DNA of 64,000 nucleotides from JADFXI01 sp963784135 (lineage in GTDB: Bacteria > Nitrospirota > Thermodesulfovibrionia > Thermodesulfovibrionales > Dissulfurispiraceae), in the NCBI GenBank assembly GCA_963784135.1, contig CAWAQG010000012.1:186001-250000 (forward strand). Direction: 5' to 3'. How positions within the stretch are numbered: the stretch's first letter is position 1; each line of letters begins with the position of its first letter. The notes beneath the pieces are model-generated. The model was not told the origin of the DNA and searched no databases. It saw nothing but the letters and a program-made list of their open reading frames with translations. The translations under genes were made by a program, and so were the position numbers. Below are positions 7,853-16,949 of this stretch, piece after piece.

Positions 7853-9157
7853 ATGGGCAATAGGCAACAACAGGTAATAGACCATGTGCGATGTCTCATC
7901 TGGCTTTCTTTACTTTTTACGGTCTTTCTTGTTTCCAATGTAAAAGCCTTCGCTGATGAGAATTGTGTAACAGCGAAATGCCACGCCACAATAGCCTCGG
8001 CAGCAAATGTGCATCCGGCCGTGTCTATGGGGTGCAGTTCATGCCACGAGGCGGTAAGCCAGAAACATCCTCAAAAATCCGTCAAGACCTTCAAGCTTGT
8101 ACAGGAACCCCCCGCACTATGCGCAACGTGCCATACTCCGCCATTTGGGACCAAAAAATATGTTCATGATCCGGTCAAAAACGGCATGTGTACATCATGC
8201 CACGACCCGCATGCCTCTGCGCAGCCGAAACTGCTCTTAAAACCGGCCAATGAGCTCTGCCTGATGTGCCATCCCGATAAGACAGATTTTAAATACGTGC
8301 ATGGACCTACAGCAGCCGGGGATTGCCTGGCCTGTCACGATCCCCATGAATCTGACAATCCGGCGCATACGGTTAAACCGCAGCCGGATTTGTGTTTTAC
8401 CTGCCACATCGACATGCAGAAAGAGCTTAAAAAGCCGTTTGTGCATCCTGCTTTGGCCAACGGATGCACCTCCTGCCACAGTCCCCATGGCTCTGCCTTC
8501 AAGAAGTTTTTTTCTGCGGAAGGGCCGGCACTCTGTTTTCAATGCCACCCCAAAATCGAGGAAAAAGTCAAGAATTCGGCGGTTGTCCATCCGCCTATAA
8601 AGAGTGAAAAAGCATGCGCTTCGTGTCACTCCCCCCATGCCGCCGAAGCCGAAAAGCTCCTGCCGAAATCAGGAAAGGATTTGTGCCTCACCTGCCATAC
8701 AGATATTATTAAGAAAGAATACACCGTGCTCCACGGACCCATAAGAGACGGGAAATGCCTGCCCTGTCACGATCCGCACGCTTCACCAAACGACAAGCTG
8801 CTCATAAAGCCGTTCTCAATGGAAATGTATGTCCCTTACACCGACAAGGAGTATGAACTCTGCTTCTCCTGCCATAACAGGGACATGCTTCTTTATCCCG
8901 AGACGTCTTTTGCGACCGGCTTCAGGAACGGCGACAAGAACCTTCATTATGTTCATGTTAACAGGAAGGACAAAGGCAGGAGTTGTATTATTTGCCACAA
9001 CATTCATGGAGGCACGCTCCCGAAAATGATCGCCATAAAGACCGGATTCGGAAATTGGCAGCTCCCAATAAGGTTTACGAAAACCGAAAACGGCGGAAGC
9101 TGCGCCCCCGGCTGCCATAAGCCGCTTGTTTACGACAGGAAGACCCCTGCAAAGTAG
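7853..9157 (+). CDS. multiheme cytochrome c, c3-like, 13 CXXCH plus two variant heme motifs
   Basis: About 434 residues from ATG 7853. A signal peptide (RCLIWLSLLFTVFLVSNVKAFA) is followed by 13 CXXCH motifs (CSSCH, CATCH, CTSCH, CLMCH, CLACH, CFTCH, CTSCH, CFQCH, CASCH, CLTCH, CLPCH, CFSCH, CIICH), a CX4CH (CVTAKCH) at the front and a CX3CH (CAPGCH) at the end, in the doubled HDPHAS/CHSPHG pattern of cytochrome c3-like electron carriers. Periplasmic electron transfer is expected. GTG 7886 is an alternative start that removes repeat-derived residues; the upstream frame to 7718 translates a repeat and is rejected. It heads a run of alternating cytochrome and HAMP genes. Confidence 0.93.
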   Translation: MGNRQQQVIDHVRCLIWLSLLFTVFLVSNVKAFADENCVTAKCHATIASAANVHPAVSMGCSSCHEAVSQKHPQKSVKTFKLVQEPPALCATCHTPPFGTKKYVHDPVKNGMCTSCHDPHASAQPKLLLKPANELCLMCHPDKTDFKYVHGPTAAGDCLACHDPHESDNPAHTVKPQPDLCFTCHIDMQKELKKPFVHPALANGCTSCHSPHGSAFKKFFSAEGPALCFQCHPKIEEKVKNSAVVHPPIKSEKACASCHSPHAAEAEKLLPKSGKDLCLTCHTDIIKKEYTVLHGPIRDGKCLPCHDPHASPNDKLLIKPFSMEMYVPYTDKEYELCFSCHNRDMLLYPETSFATGFRNGDKNLHYVHVNRKDKGRSCIICHNIHGGTLPKMIAIKTGFGNWQLPIRFTKTENGGSCAPGCHKPLVYDRKTPAK

Positions 9158-9194
9158 GCTGTGCCGGAACAAGTAAAGACGAAGAGGAAAAACA

Positions 9195-9782
9195 GTGCAG
9201 GAACGTAAAGACATCCACGAAATTGTTTCACGGTCATATCTTTACAGTGTTGCACTGCGGTTGGCTGTCGTAGTTCTGTGCGGCGCTGTCTTGGCGTCTG
9301 TCGTCATCTGGCTTTATTTCCGTGTGACGCCTCCCGGGTCCTATGCTGAGAATTTCAGGATGCTTTCCCGGCTTAAAGGGGAGATTGTCTACGCGGCAGT
9401 TATTATCTATGCGGCCAATGCCCTCTTTATTATCACAGGCATTGTAATTGTTGCCCTTCTATATACTCAAAGAATATCGGGGCCTGTCCACAGGCTGGAA
9501 ATGTTTGTTCGCAGGGCAGCTGCCGGCAATCCTGCAGAACATGTAAAGCTGAGGCAGTTCGACCCCATTCATCCGCTTGCTGACGATATAAATGCCATGG
9601 TTTCCTCATACTGCGCTATTGCCTCCCAACTGGAAGCAAAGGCGGGTGAGTTGTTCAGTGCTTCTTATGCCATGAGAGACTCTGCCGCCCCCCTGTCGAG
9701 GGAGGAACTGGGTAAGGCGCTTTTTAATATCTCTGAAAAAGCGGCTGAGCTCAGGAATATACTGCATGATACCAGGTTATGA
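9195..9782 (+). CDS. two-helix membrane protein with HAMP domain, no output domain
   Basis: 195 residues from GTG 9195, preceded by AGAGGAAA. Two transmembrane helices (about 20-42 and 69-90) flank a short extracytoplasmic loop. A HAMP domain follows (RISGPVHRLEMFVRRAAAG, then LADDINAMV, about 91-145), then a short helical tail. There is no kinase, methyl-accepting or cyclase domain. It overlaps the next cytochrome gene (ATGA at 9779). A second protein of the same design is encoded at 10610. Membrane tethering or signalling for the neighbouring cytochromes is inference only. Confidence 0.75.
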   Translation: MQERKDIHEIVSRSYLYSVALRLAVVVLCGAVLASVVIWLYFRVTPPGSYAENFRMLSRLKGEIVYAAVIIYAANALFIITGIVIVALLYTQRISGPVHRLEMFVRRAAAGNPAEHVKLRQFDPIHPLADDINAMVSSYCAIASQLEAKAGELFSASYAMRDSAAPLSREELGKALFNISEKAAELRNILHDTRL

Positions 9783-10606
9783 CCCACGGAAAACTCCTTT
9801 GCCTTGTTTTTTTAGTGCTTTGTTGTGTTTGGGGCGCATGGGTTTACAGCATGGAAAAAACTCCGCATGCCTTCACGGAGTCGGAATGCGTGGATTGTCA
9901 TAAGAAAGATCCGGCAGGGAATATTACAAAACAGATGACAGCCCCGGTAATTATACTTTGTAAGAACTGCCATAATGACATCTTGTCAAAGGGGTACATG
10001 CACCCTGTCAACATCAGACCGCGTTACGCTGTCGTGCCGGCTGATCTGCCCCTGTCGCCTTCCGGAGAAATTACATGCGCAACGTGTCATGACATACATT
10101 CGTCCCGGATGACTCCGGATGGAACAAAATCTTACTTCCTGAGGCGTCCTGGACCGCTCAAAAAATTTTGCGAGTCCTGTCACAGGCATGGGGTGGGAAA
10201 TGAGACGCACCAGTCGTCACTGGACACGGCACACTTCAACTCGCAATATGTGGCCACAGACACTTCCCACTCTGTAGATGCAGTCTCAAGGGAATGCATA
10301 TCCTGCCACGACGGCTCTTTCGCAACAGCGGTCATGGTGCCTGCGGGCAATTGGCGGCACGGGAGGGAATTTATAAAATTTGATAATGGAGAACATCCCA
10401 TTGGTGTTGATTATGAGGAGGCAAGAACGAGCAGGAGAAATTCGGACCTCAGGCCGATCGGTGCGGTTGACCGGCGGATACGCTTTTTTAACGGGACGGT
10501 CGGATGCGGCTCCTGCCATGATCCATATTCGACAATAGAGAAAAAGCTTGTGATGAGCGATAGAGGAAGCCGTCTCTGCCTGCCTTGCCATAACCTGGGG
10601 GGGTGA
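9779..10606 (+). CDS. heptaheme cytochrome c, exported
   Basis: 275 residues with an N-terminal hydrophobic segment (LLCLVFLVLCCVWGAWVYS) and seven CXXCH motifs: CVDCH, CKNCH, CATCH, CESCH, CISCH, CGSCH, CLPCH. The block TCATCHDIH, then YFLRRPG, then FCESCH recurs in the tetraheme protein at 11319, so the two are related. The start overlaps the HAMP gene stop, indicating translational coupling. Likely a periplasmic electron carrier of the same pathway as the large cytochrome upstream. Confidence 0.92.
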   Translation: MTHGKLLCLVFLVLCCVWGAWVYSMEKTPHAFTESECVDCHKKDPAGNITKQMTAPVIILCKNCHNDILSKGYMHPVNIRPRYAVVPADLPLSPSGEITCATCHDIHSSRMTPDGTKSYFLRRPGPLKKFCESCHRHGVGNETHQSSLDTAHFNSQYVATDTSHSVDAVSRECISCHDGSFATAVMVPAGNWRHGREFIKFDNGEHPIGVDYEEARTSRRNSDLRPIGAVDRRIRFFNGTVGCGSCHDPYSTIEKKLVMSDRGSRLCLPCHNLGG

Positions 10607-10609
10607 CCG

Positions 10610-11185
10610 TTGGACAAAGGGAATAATAGAAAGCTTTATTTTGTGAATAAGGGTTTTCAGGGGAAATTCATCGCATGGTCCATAGCAGTGTCCTCTTTGG
10701 GGGGTATTGTTGCCGCCCTGAGCTTCGCATTTCTTGCCGACAGAAAAATAGAGGAATTGCTCTATTCAATGTGGGTCCCGCCCCATATCTTCAGCGGCAC
10801 TTTCCTTCTGAGGGAGGCCCTTCTTGCGAATGGCATTGCCGCAATGATTGTCGCGATAATATTCATCGCTGCTGTCGGGATTGTTTTCCATAAAATAGCC
10901 GGACCTCTCCATGTTATCAGAAATGGCGTATTAAGAATGGGCAGCGGCAATTTGACGTCAGGAATAGCCCTGCGCAAGAACGATGACTTTCAGGATTTAG
11001 CATGTGCCGTAAACCATTTAAATGCGGAGCTTGACCGCAAATTGTCTGCGATAAACGACAGGGCAAAACAGATTGAAGAGATTGCGGAGGAACTCAGGAC
11101 ATCCGGAAATCCTGATAGCGATATTACTGCTCTTGTTCAGGAGATAGACGGACTGGAAAAGGACATTGGAGAGTTCAGGAAGTGA
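10610..11185 (+). CDS. second two-helix HAMP membrane protein
   Basis: 191 residues from TTG 10610, 3 bp after the heptaheme stop. Two transmembrane helices (about 20-42 and 74-99) enclose a 30-residue outer loop; HAMP follows (KIAGPLHVIRNGVLRMGSGN, then LACAVNHLNAEL), ending in a coiled-coil tail (IEEIAEELRTS, EIDGLEKDIGEF). It has the same design as the protein at 9195 but low identity to it. No output domain is present. The order cytochrome-HAMP-cytochrome-HAMP-cytochrome suggests each HAMP protein works with a neighbouring cytochrome. Confidence 0.75.
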   Translation: MDKGNNRKLYFVNKGFQGKFIAWSIAVSSLGGIVAALSFAFLADRKIEELLYSMWVPPHIFSGTFLLREALLANGIAAMIVAIIFIAAVGIVFHKIAGPLHVIRNGVLRMGSGNLTSGIALRKNDDFQDLACAVNHLNAELDRKLSAINDRAKQIEEIAEELRTSGNPDSDITALVQEIDGLEKDIGEFRK

Positions 11186-11230
11186 CCCGGCACAGGAAAC
11201 ACCCTATGAAAAAAAGGCATAAGAAATGAA

Positions 11231-11358
11231 ACCACAGAGTGCACAGAGAAACCCTCAAATTCCTTTAAGGGAAAAGACCGGCAGGGTAAAATCTTTCTCT
11301 GTGCTCTTCGGGGTTATTGTGCAATACAGGAAAGTTTCTCTGTGTTCTCTGTGGTTAA
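11231..11358. repeat. inverted CACAGAG-type repeat overlapping the tetraheme gene start
   Basis: ACCACAGAGTGCACAGAGAA (11231-11250) and its inverse TTTCTCTGTGTTCTCTGTGG (11335-11354) flank an 84 bp spacer. The same arms occur at 29532-29727. The right arm encodes part of the signal peptide of the tetraheme cytochrome. Confidence 0.75.
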
Positions 11359-11729
11359 TTGCTTTATTGCCGGCGCTATGCCTGTCTCCCTCGGCGCTTT
11401 ATGCTGTCCATGAGGTTGCAGGGGGCATTAAATGCCTTGACTGCCATGTGGGGGTCCCACTTGATGCAAGCCGCGCGTGTTCTTTTAATGCCGGCACTTC
11501 CGATACATGCCGGGTATGCCATAAGGGCCATATCCATGATCATCCTTGCAATGTGGTCCCTTCAATGCAGATTCCCCGTGATATGCCTCTTGATATAAAA
11601 GGCAGGCTGACCTGCATAACCTGTCATAGTTTTCACACCGGCTACGTTGATGCAGAAGGGGGAAGGGCTTTTTTCCTGCGAAGAGAAAGGGGCAAGACAT
11701 TTTGCTATGGCTGCCATAAGAAACTGTAA
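11319..11729 (+). CDS. tetraheme cytochrome c, exported
   Basis: 136 residues from GTG 11319, the start that gives a compact signal peptide (QYRKVSLCSLWLIALLPAL, cleavage after SALYA). Four CXXCH motifs follow: CLDCH, CRVCH, CITCH, CYGCH, with an FFLRRERG segment shared with the heptaheme protein at 9779. A longer reading from ATG 11226 is possible, but that part is CACAGAG repeat and lacks a better ribosome site. The hydrophobic core VSLCSLWL of the signal is itself encoded by the repeat arm. It is the last gene of the cytochrome/HAMP run; heptamer repeats begin within a few bases of its TAA. Confidence 0.88.
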   Translation: MQYRKVSLCSLWLIALLPALCLSPSALYAVHEVAGGIKCLDCHVGVPLDASRACSFNAGTSDTCRVCHKGHIHDHPCNVVPSMQIPRDMPLDIKGRLTCITCHSFHTGYVDAEGGRAFFLRRERGKTFCYGCHKKL

Positions 11730-12003
11730 AAAAGACCGTGAATCGTGAGACGTGAATCGTGAAACGCAAAAGAATAAAGTTCAAAAAGACAGATACAAAG
11801 AATATGAAAAGTAAAGAATTCATAAAAAGATGGACAATATGTTTTGTCGTCATTCCCGTGAAAACGGGAATCCAGTATTTTCGGGTAGTTGCTTGCGCAC
11901 TGGATACCCGCCTTCGCGGGCATGACGACTCTTTAATGGGCCATCAAAATTTGGCAGCCTTTTCTTCACGATTCACGACTCACGATTCACGTTCTTTCCC
12001 GAT
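11730..12003. repeat. convergent-gene gap filled by heptamer arms and a dyad
   Basis: CGTGAATCGTGAGACG units (11735-11765), a core-like A-rich stretch, a GTCATTCCCGT double dyad (11847-11926), then TTCACGATTCACGACTCACG units (11969-12020) that run into the 3' end of the frameshifted TPR gene. No other feature is seen. Confidence 0.8.
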
Positions 12004-14125
12004 TCACGATTCACGGTTCACGGTCTTTAACACTTGTTGCGCCTGCCGGTCATCCGGCTTAATATTTAATCCTGTTATTAATTCCCTGCGCGCATTTTCC
12101 ATTTGCCCCATTCTAAAGTAGACATACCCCAGATTAAAATGCGCTTGAGCGAAATCAGGCTTCAGCTGAACGGCCATCAGATATTGTTCTATGGCCTTGT
12201 CAGGCATGTTGAGGTCCCTGTCATAGATGACCCCGAGATTAAAATGCGCATCCACGTAATCAGGGCGCAGTTTAAGGGCCATAAGATACTGCTCTACAGC
12301 ATAATCAAACATTTTGCGATATTGATAGATAATGCCAAGATTGAAATGCGTATCTACATAATCAGGTCTTATCGCCAGGGCTATCTTATAATGCTTTATG
12401 GCCTCATCAAGCATATTGTTGGCCTGATAGATAACGCCAAGATTATGATACGCTGCCGCATTGTTGGGCTGAAGCCTGAGCGCCATAAGGCATTCGTTCA
12501 TTGCGCTATAGTACAGCTTTTTTTGTAGATACAAGAACCCCAGGTTATTATGTGCCCTTGGGTTGCCGGGGGATTTTTTAGCGGTATCTTCCCATAATCT
12601 TATAGGGTCCTTCCATAGGTCGTTCCTGAGATACGTAGCAACTGAGAGGACACCTATCGCAAGGACAAGAAATACAATTAAAGGCCGTGAAACTAAAGGC
12701 CGTGAACCGTGAGACGTGCTTCCAAAGCACCTACTTTTGATGAAACGCGAAAAAAACCAAAAGGCCCCTGTAACGACACAAATAATCATTCCAATTGAAG
12801 GGAGATACATGCGATATTCATTTATAAGCATCGGGATAGGTATTATGCTTGACTCGACCGAAAGAGTGATAAAGAACCACAGAATGCCAAACCCCATCAG
12901 ACGAAAAGGCCGTGAATCGCTTAAAGGCCGTGAAACGTGAGACGTGCTTCCAAAGCACCTACTGTTGGTGAAACGTGAAAAAAGAATAAAGTAAACTGCG
13001 AGGCCAAAGAGCGCTGATAAAAAGACGAAGGAGAGCAATACAGGCAGGTTGAAGAAAGATGTAAACACAGGATAGGCATAATCAATGTCCTGGTTTACAG
13101 GAAAGAACAAAAGACGGAGGTAAGTGAGAATGACTCTGAATTGGGTGAAAAAATATTGCCCCCGCGAATACACCCTGGCCCCATATGCGCCTGGATCAAT
13201 CTGATGTGCTCCAGTCAGACTCATAAGAGTCAGAGGGATAATGAGAAGGGTAAGGAGAAAAGGGACAAGATAATAAAAACGGGTAAGGGGTGATCGGTTA
13301 TGGGTCATGGGTGAAGGAAAGAAGCAGAACTCGTACAACGCAATAACAATAGGCAATGTAAAGGCATTTTCCTTCGTCTTCATGGCGAGCACTGCTGAAA
13401 CTAATGAGATAAGAAAGAACGTGAGACGTGAACCGATTCCGGCCCCCTGTGTTGTCATTCCGGCTTGTCCGGAATCGGTTTCTGAACTCGCCATAAGCCT
13501 TGCCTTTATATAAAAAACAAGTGAAAGCAGGTAGAAGAATGTCATGAGAGATGCAAGGCGCTGGAACACATAAGTCACTGCCTCTGTCTGCAGCGGATGG
13601 ACAGCAAATATGGCGGCGGAGAAAAAAGGCGATTAACGACCGTGAATCGTGAATCGTGAATCGTGAATCGATTCCGGACAAGCCGGAATCTGTCTTTATC
13701 AGAAAAAACGGTGTTCTGAAGGTCAACAAAACAAATAAATACACCAGCACGCTGTTTGCAATATGGATGGCGATATTGACAATGTGGTAGCCGGTCACGG
13801 ATAACCCATCTATCCTGTAATTGAGGGCAAAGGTGAGAAAGCCTACATAGCGGTTTATTAAAGAACTGTAAAGTGAAAGCCCTTTTGCCGCTGTCGGGTT
13901 TGTGAAATTATGGAGGTCCTTAATAATGGGATTATTAACAATAAAGTCAATCTCGTCCCACTGAAATGGAGCTTTGAGGGTATTGGAATAGATGACGAGG
14001 ATGAGAAAGACAATACAAAGAATGTGGGACCGTGAATCGGTAAAGACCGTGAATCGTGAAAGGCCGTGAAACGTGAATCGTGAATCGTGAGACGTGAGAC
14101 GTGAAGAGTCAACATCGTTCACCAC
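12004..14125 (-). pseudogene. TMTC-like GT-C/TPR membrane protein, frameshifted
   Basis: Two overlapping frames together give one full paralogue of the family encoded at 14509-19499 and 51346-64000. The N-terminal part (start GTG 14125; motif FQWDE, first helices) continues to SLIAFF near 13630 and then leaves frame; the C-terminal part resumes in frame and ends with about five TPR units. The break lies in an A-run: GAGAAAAAAGGCG here against GAGAAAAAGGCG at the matching place of the 16.4 kb paralogue, i.e. one extra A next to a repeat-filled loop. It could be a real mutation or an assembly error. The C-terminal tail NRES and stop are heptamer-encoded. Loop contents differ from its neighbours (SPMTHNRSPLTR in the fourth loop). 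Confidence 0.8.
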
Positions 14126-14508
14126 TGTTTTTCTATTTACGTTCTTTGCGTCTGTCTCTTTAGTCTTTGTTTTTCTTTACGTTTCACGATTCACGGTCTT
14201 TCACGATTCACGGTCTTTAGTCTTTGTTTTTTTACGTTTCACGATTCACGGTCTTTACCGATTCACGGTCTTTAGTCTTTGTTTTTTTACGTTTCACGAT
14301 TCACGGTCTTTACCGATTCACGGTCTTTAGTCTTTGTTTTTTTACGTTTCACGATTCACGTTTCACGATTCACGGTCTTTAGTCTTTGTTTTTTTACGTT
14401 TCACGATTCACGTTTCACGATTCACGGTCTTTAGTCTTTGTTTTTTTACGTTTCACGATTCACGTTTCACGATTCACGTTTCACGATTCACGTTTCACGA
14501 TTCACGTT
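14126..14508. repeat. higher-order heptamer array
   Basis: After the spacer, TTTCACGATTCACG heptamers are grouped with linkers GGTCTTTAGTCTTTG and a T7 tract into a larger unit of about 50-60 bp repeated five to six times (14160-14460), ending in ten or more heptamers in a row (14452-14520). It separates two tandem TPR genes and continues into the C-terminal codons of the upstream one (14509). No gene is seen. Confidence 0.85.
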
Positions 14509-16899
14509 TCACGATTCACGGCCTTTAACGGTCTTTAGTAGTTGCTGCGCCTGTTGGTCATCCGGTTTTATCTTTAATCCCGCTGTTAATTCCCTGTGCG
14601 CATTTTCCATTTGTCCCATCCTGTAATAAATAGCGCCCAGATTAAAATGCGCCTCTGCATCATCAGGCTTAAGGTTTGAAGCTATCTGCAATTCGCTCAA
14701 AGCCTTGTCAGGCATATTAAGAGACAGATAAATAAAGCCGAGATTAAAACGTGCCTCTGCATGATCGGGCTTAAGTTTAATTGCGGTCAGATATTGTTCC
14801 ATAGCCTTGTCAAACATGTTGCGGGCCTGATAAGAAAGTCCCAGATAATAATGGGCCTTTTCATAGTCGGGCTTCAGCTTAATGGCTGTCAGATACTCCG
14901 CCTCGGCCTTGTCAGGCATGTTGCGGGCCTGATAGAAAAGTCCAAGATTATAATGCGCCTCAGGAAAATTGGGCGAAAGATCAATAGCAATCTGATAGTA
15001 CACCATTGCCTTGTCGGGTATATTCCTACCCTCGTAGATGTGGCCGATATTATTGTATGCCTCCGCAAAACCGGGTGAAAGATTAATAGTAATCAGATAT
15101 TGCTCCATGGCCTTGTCAGGCATATTGCGGTTCTGATAGAAAAGTCCAAGATTATAATGGGCCTTTGAACTGCGCGGAGATTTTTTAGTGACGTCTTCCC
15201 ATAGCTTAATGGGGTCTCCCCATAGGTCATTCCTGAGATACGTTGTAACTGACAGGGTCCCAATAATAAGGACAAGAAATACAATTAAAGGCCGTGAAAC
15301 TAAAGGCCGTGAATCGTGAGACGTGCTTCCAAAGCACCTACTTTTGGTGAAACGTGCAAAGACCCAAAACATGCCCGTAACGACACAAATAATCATTCCT
15401 ATTGAAGGCAGATACATGCGATATTCATCAATAAGCATCGGCAGCGGTACAATACTGGACTCGACCGAAAGAGTGATAAAGAACCACAGAATGCCAAAAC
15501 CCATCAGACGAAAAGGCCGTGAATCGCTTAAAGGCCGTGAAACGTGAGACGTGCTTCCAAAGCACCTACTGTTGGTGAAACGTGAGACGATTCCGGACAA
15601 GCCGGAATGACGACAAGACGTTGCAAGTCCTTTTCCATTTTTTGTCATTCCGGCTTGTCCGGAATCTTTCTCTTTAGTGTTATCCTTTGTCTTTATCACC
15701 AGATATGCTCCCAGTCCCAATAACAAAAACAAAAAGACGAAGGACAGCAATACAGGCAGGTTGAAGAAAGATTTAAAAACCGGATAGTCATAATCAAGGT
15801 TCTGGTTTACAGGAAAAAACAGCAGCCGCAGGTATGTGACAATGACCCTGAACTGGGTATAAAAATAATCCCACCGTGAGAACTGCCTTGCCCCATATGC
15901 GCCTGGATCAATCTGATGTGCTCCAGTCAGACTCATAAGAGTCAAAGGAATAATGAGAAGGGTAAGAAGTATTGGTGCAAGATAAAGCAGACGGCGAGTA
16001 ACCCCACCCATCCTCGCCTTATCTAAGGGGAGGAGAGAGGAGGAGTTAAAGAAACAGAACTCGTACAACGCAATCACAATAGGCAATGTAAAGGCATTTT
16101 CCTTCGTCTTCATGGCGAGCACTGCTGAAAAGAAGGAAATTAAAAAGAATGTGAAACGTGAACCGTGAAATGTGGACCGTGAACCGATTCCGGCCCCATT
16201 TGTTGTCATTCCGGCTTGTCCGGAATCGTTTTTTGAGTTAGTCATCAGCCTTGCCTTTATATAAAAAACAAGCGAAAGGAGATAGAAGAATGTCACGAGA
16301 GAGGCGAAGCGCTGGAACACATAAGTCACCGCCTCTGTCTGCAGCGGATGGACAGCAAATATGGCGGCGGAGAAAAAGGCGATTAAAGACCGTGAATCGT
16401 GAGACGTGAGACGTGAATCGATTCCGGCTTGTCCGGAATCTGTCTTTATCAGGAAGAACGGTGTTCTGAAGGTCAATAAAACAAATAAATACACCAGCAC
16501 GCTGTTTGCAATATGGATGGCGATGTTGACAATGTGGTAGCCGGTCACGGATGGGCCGTGTATCCTGTCGTTGAGGGCAAACGTGAGATAACCGATATAG
16601 CGGTTTATGAGGGCCGTGTAAAGCGGAAACTCTTTTGCGTCTGAGGGGTGTATGAAATAATGCAGGTCCTTAATAATGGGATTGTCAACAATAAAATTAC
16701 CTTCATCCCACTGAAACGGAGCATTAAGGGTATTGGAGTAGATGATGAGGATGAGAAAGACTATACAGGCGATAAGAAACCGTGAATCGGTAAAGACCGT
16801 GAATCGTGACAAAGACCGTGAATCGTGAATCGTGAATCGTGAAGGGTCAACATCGTTCACTGCTTTTTTTCTTGTTTCACGTTTTATTTTCTTTTTCAC
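14509..16899 (-). CDS. TMTC-like GT-C/TPR membrane protein
   Basis: 796 residues from a GTG at 16899. The N-terminus is repeat-encoded (KKAVNDVDPSRFTIHDSR), then come about 10-11 hydrophobic helices with FQWDEGNFIVDNP in the first outer loop, HPLQTEAVTYVFQRFASLV, KTKENAFTLP and the SVESSIVPLPMLIDEYRMYL segment, and finally seven TPR units (NMPDKAMEQYLIAI-type). The acidic motif after helix 1 followed by TPRs resembles the bacterial relatives of TMTC/O-mannosyltransferases (GT-C fold), so transfer of a lipid-linked sugar to surface proteins is a family-based guess. Repeat DNA fills at least four inter-helix loops: DSGQAGIDSRLTSHDSR, LLPLDKARMGGVTRR, and NSRCFGSTSH twice. Tail GRES is repeat-encoded. 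Confidence 0.82.
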   Translation of the reverse strand: MKKKIKRETRKKAVNDVDPSRFTIHDSRSLSRFTVFTDSRFLIACIVFLILIIYSNTLNAPFQWDEGNFIVDNPIIKDLHYFIHPSDAKEFPLYTALINRYIGYLTFALNDRIHGPSVTGYHIVNIAIHIANSVLVYLFVLLTFRTPFFLIKTDSGQAGIDSRLTSHDSRSLIAFFSAAIFAVHPLQTEAVTYVFQRFASLVTFFYLLSLVFYIKARLMTNSKNDSGQAGMTTNGAGIGSRSTFHGSRFTFFLISFFSAVLAMKTKENAFTLPIVIALYEFCFFNSSSLLPLDKARMGGVTRRLLYLAPILLTLLIIPLTLMSLTGAHQIDPGAYGARQFSRWDYFYTQFRVIVTYLRLLFFPVNQNLDYDYPVFKSFFNLPVLLSFVFLFLLLGLGAYLVIKTKDNTKEKDSGQAGMTKNGKGLATSCRHSGLSGIVSRFTNSRCFGSTSHVSRPLSDSRPFRLMGFGILWFFITLSVESSIVPLPMLIDEYRMYLPSIGMIICVVTGMFWVFARFTKSRCFGSTSHDSRPLVSRPLIVFLVLIIGTLSVTTYLRNDLWGDPIKLWEDVTKKSPRSSKAHYNLGLFYQNRNMPDKAMEQYLITINLSPGFAEAYNNIGHIYEGRNIPDKAMVYYQIAIDLSPNFPEAHYNLGLFYQARNMPDKAEAEYLTAIKLKPDYEKAHYYLGLSYQARNMFDKAMEQYLTAIKLKPDHAEARFNLGFIYLSLNMPDKALSELQIASNLKPDDAEAHFNLGAIYYRMGQMENAHRELTAGLKIKPDDQQAQQLLKTVKGRES
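15323..15350. repeat. hairpin insert GTGCTTCCAAAGCACCTAC of the heptamer arrays (representative)
   Basis: GTGCTT-CC-AAAGCAC forms a small hairpin, followed by CTACTTTTGGTGAAAC or CTACTGTTGGTGAAAC that returns to the heptamer phase. Copies seen near 2537, 12716, 12944, 15323, 15551, 17890, 47171, 52298, 52856, 53121, 55240, 55484, 56829, 56860, 59169, 59405 and 61872. Read on the coding strand it gives NSRCFGSTSH in one frame and PKVGALEAR in another. Confidence 0.88.
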
Positions 16900-16949
16900 T
16901 TTTCACCTTTCTCTTTGGTTTTTGTTTTTTTCGTTTCACGTTTCACGAT

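Noticed and set aside
14150..14520. Regular array that could be taken for a CRISPR
   Set aside because: The units are heptamers and a 50-60 bp compound unit without unique spacers; no cas gene is nearby.
14094..14626. Overlapping reading frames rich in SRFTIHDSRFT
   Set aside because: Translation of open heptamer arms; openness in all frames is a property of the repeat, not evidence of a gene.
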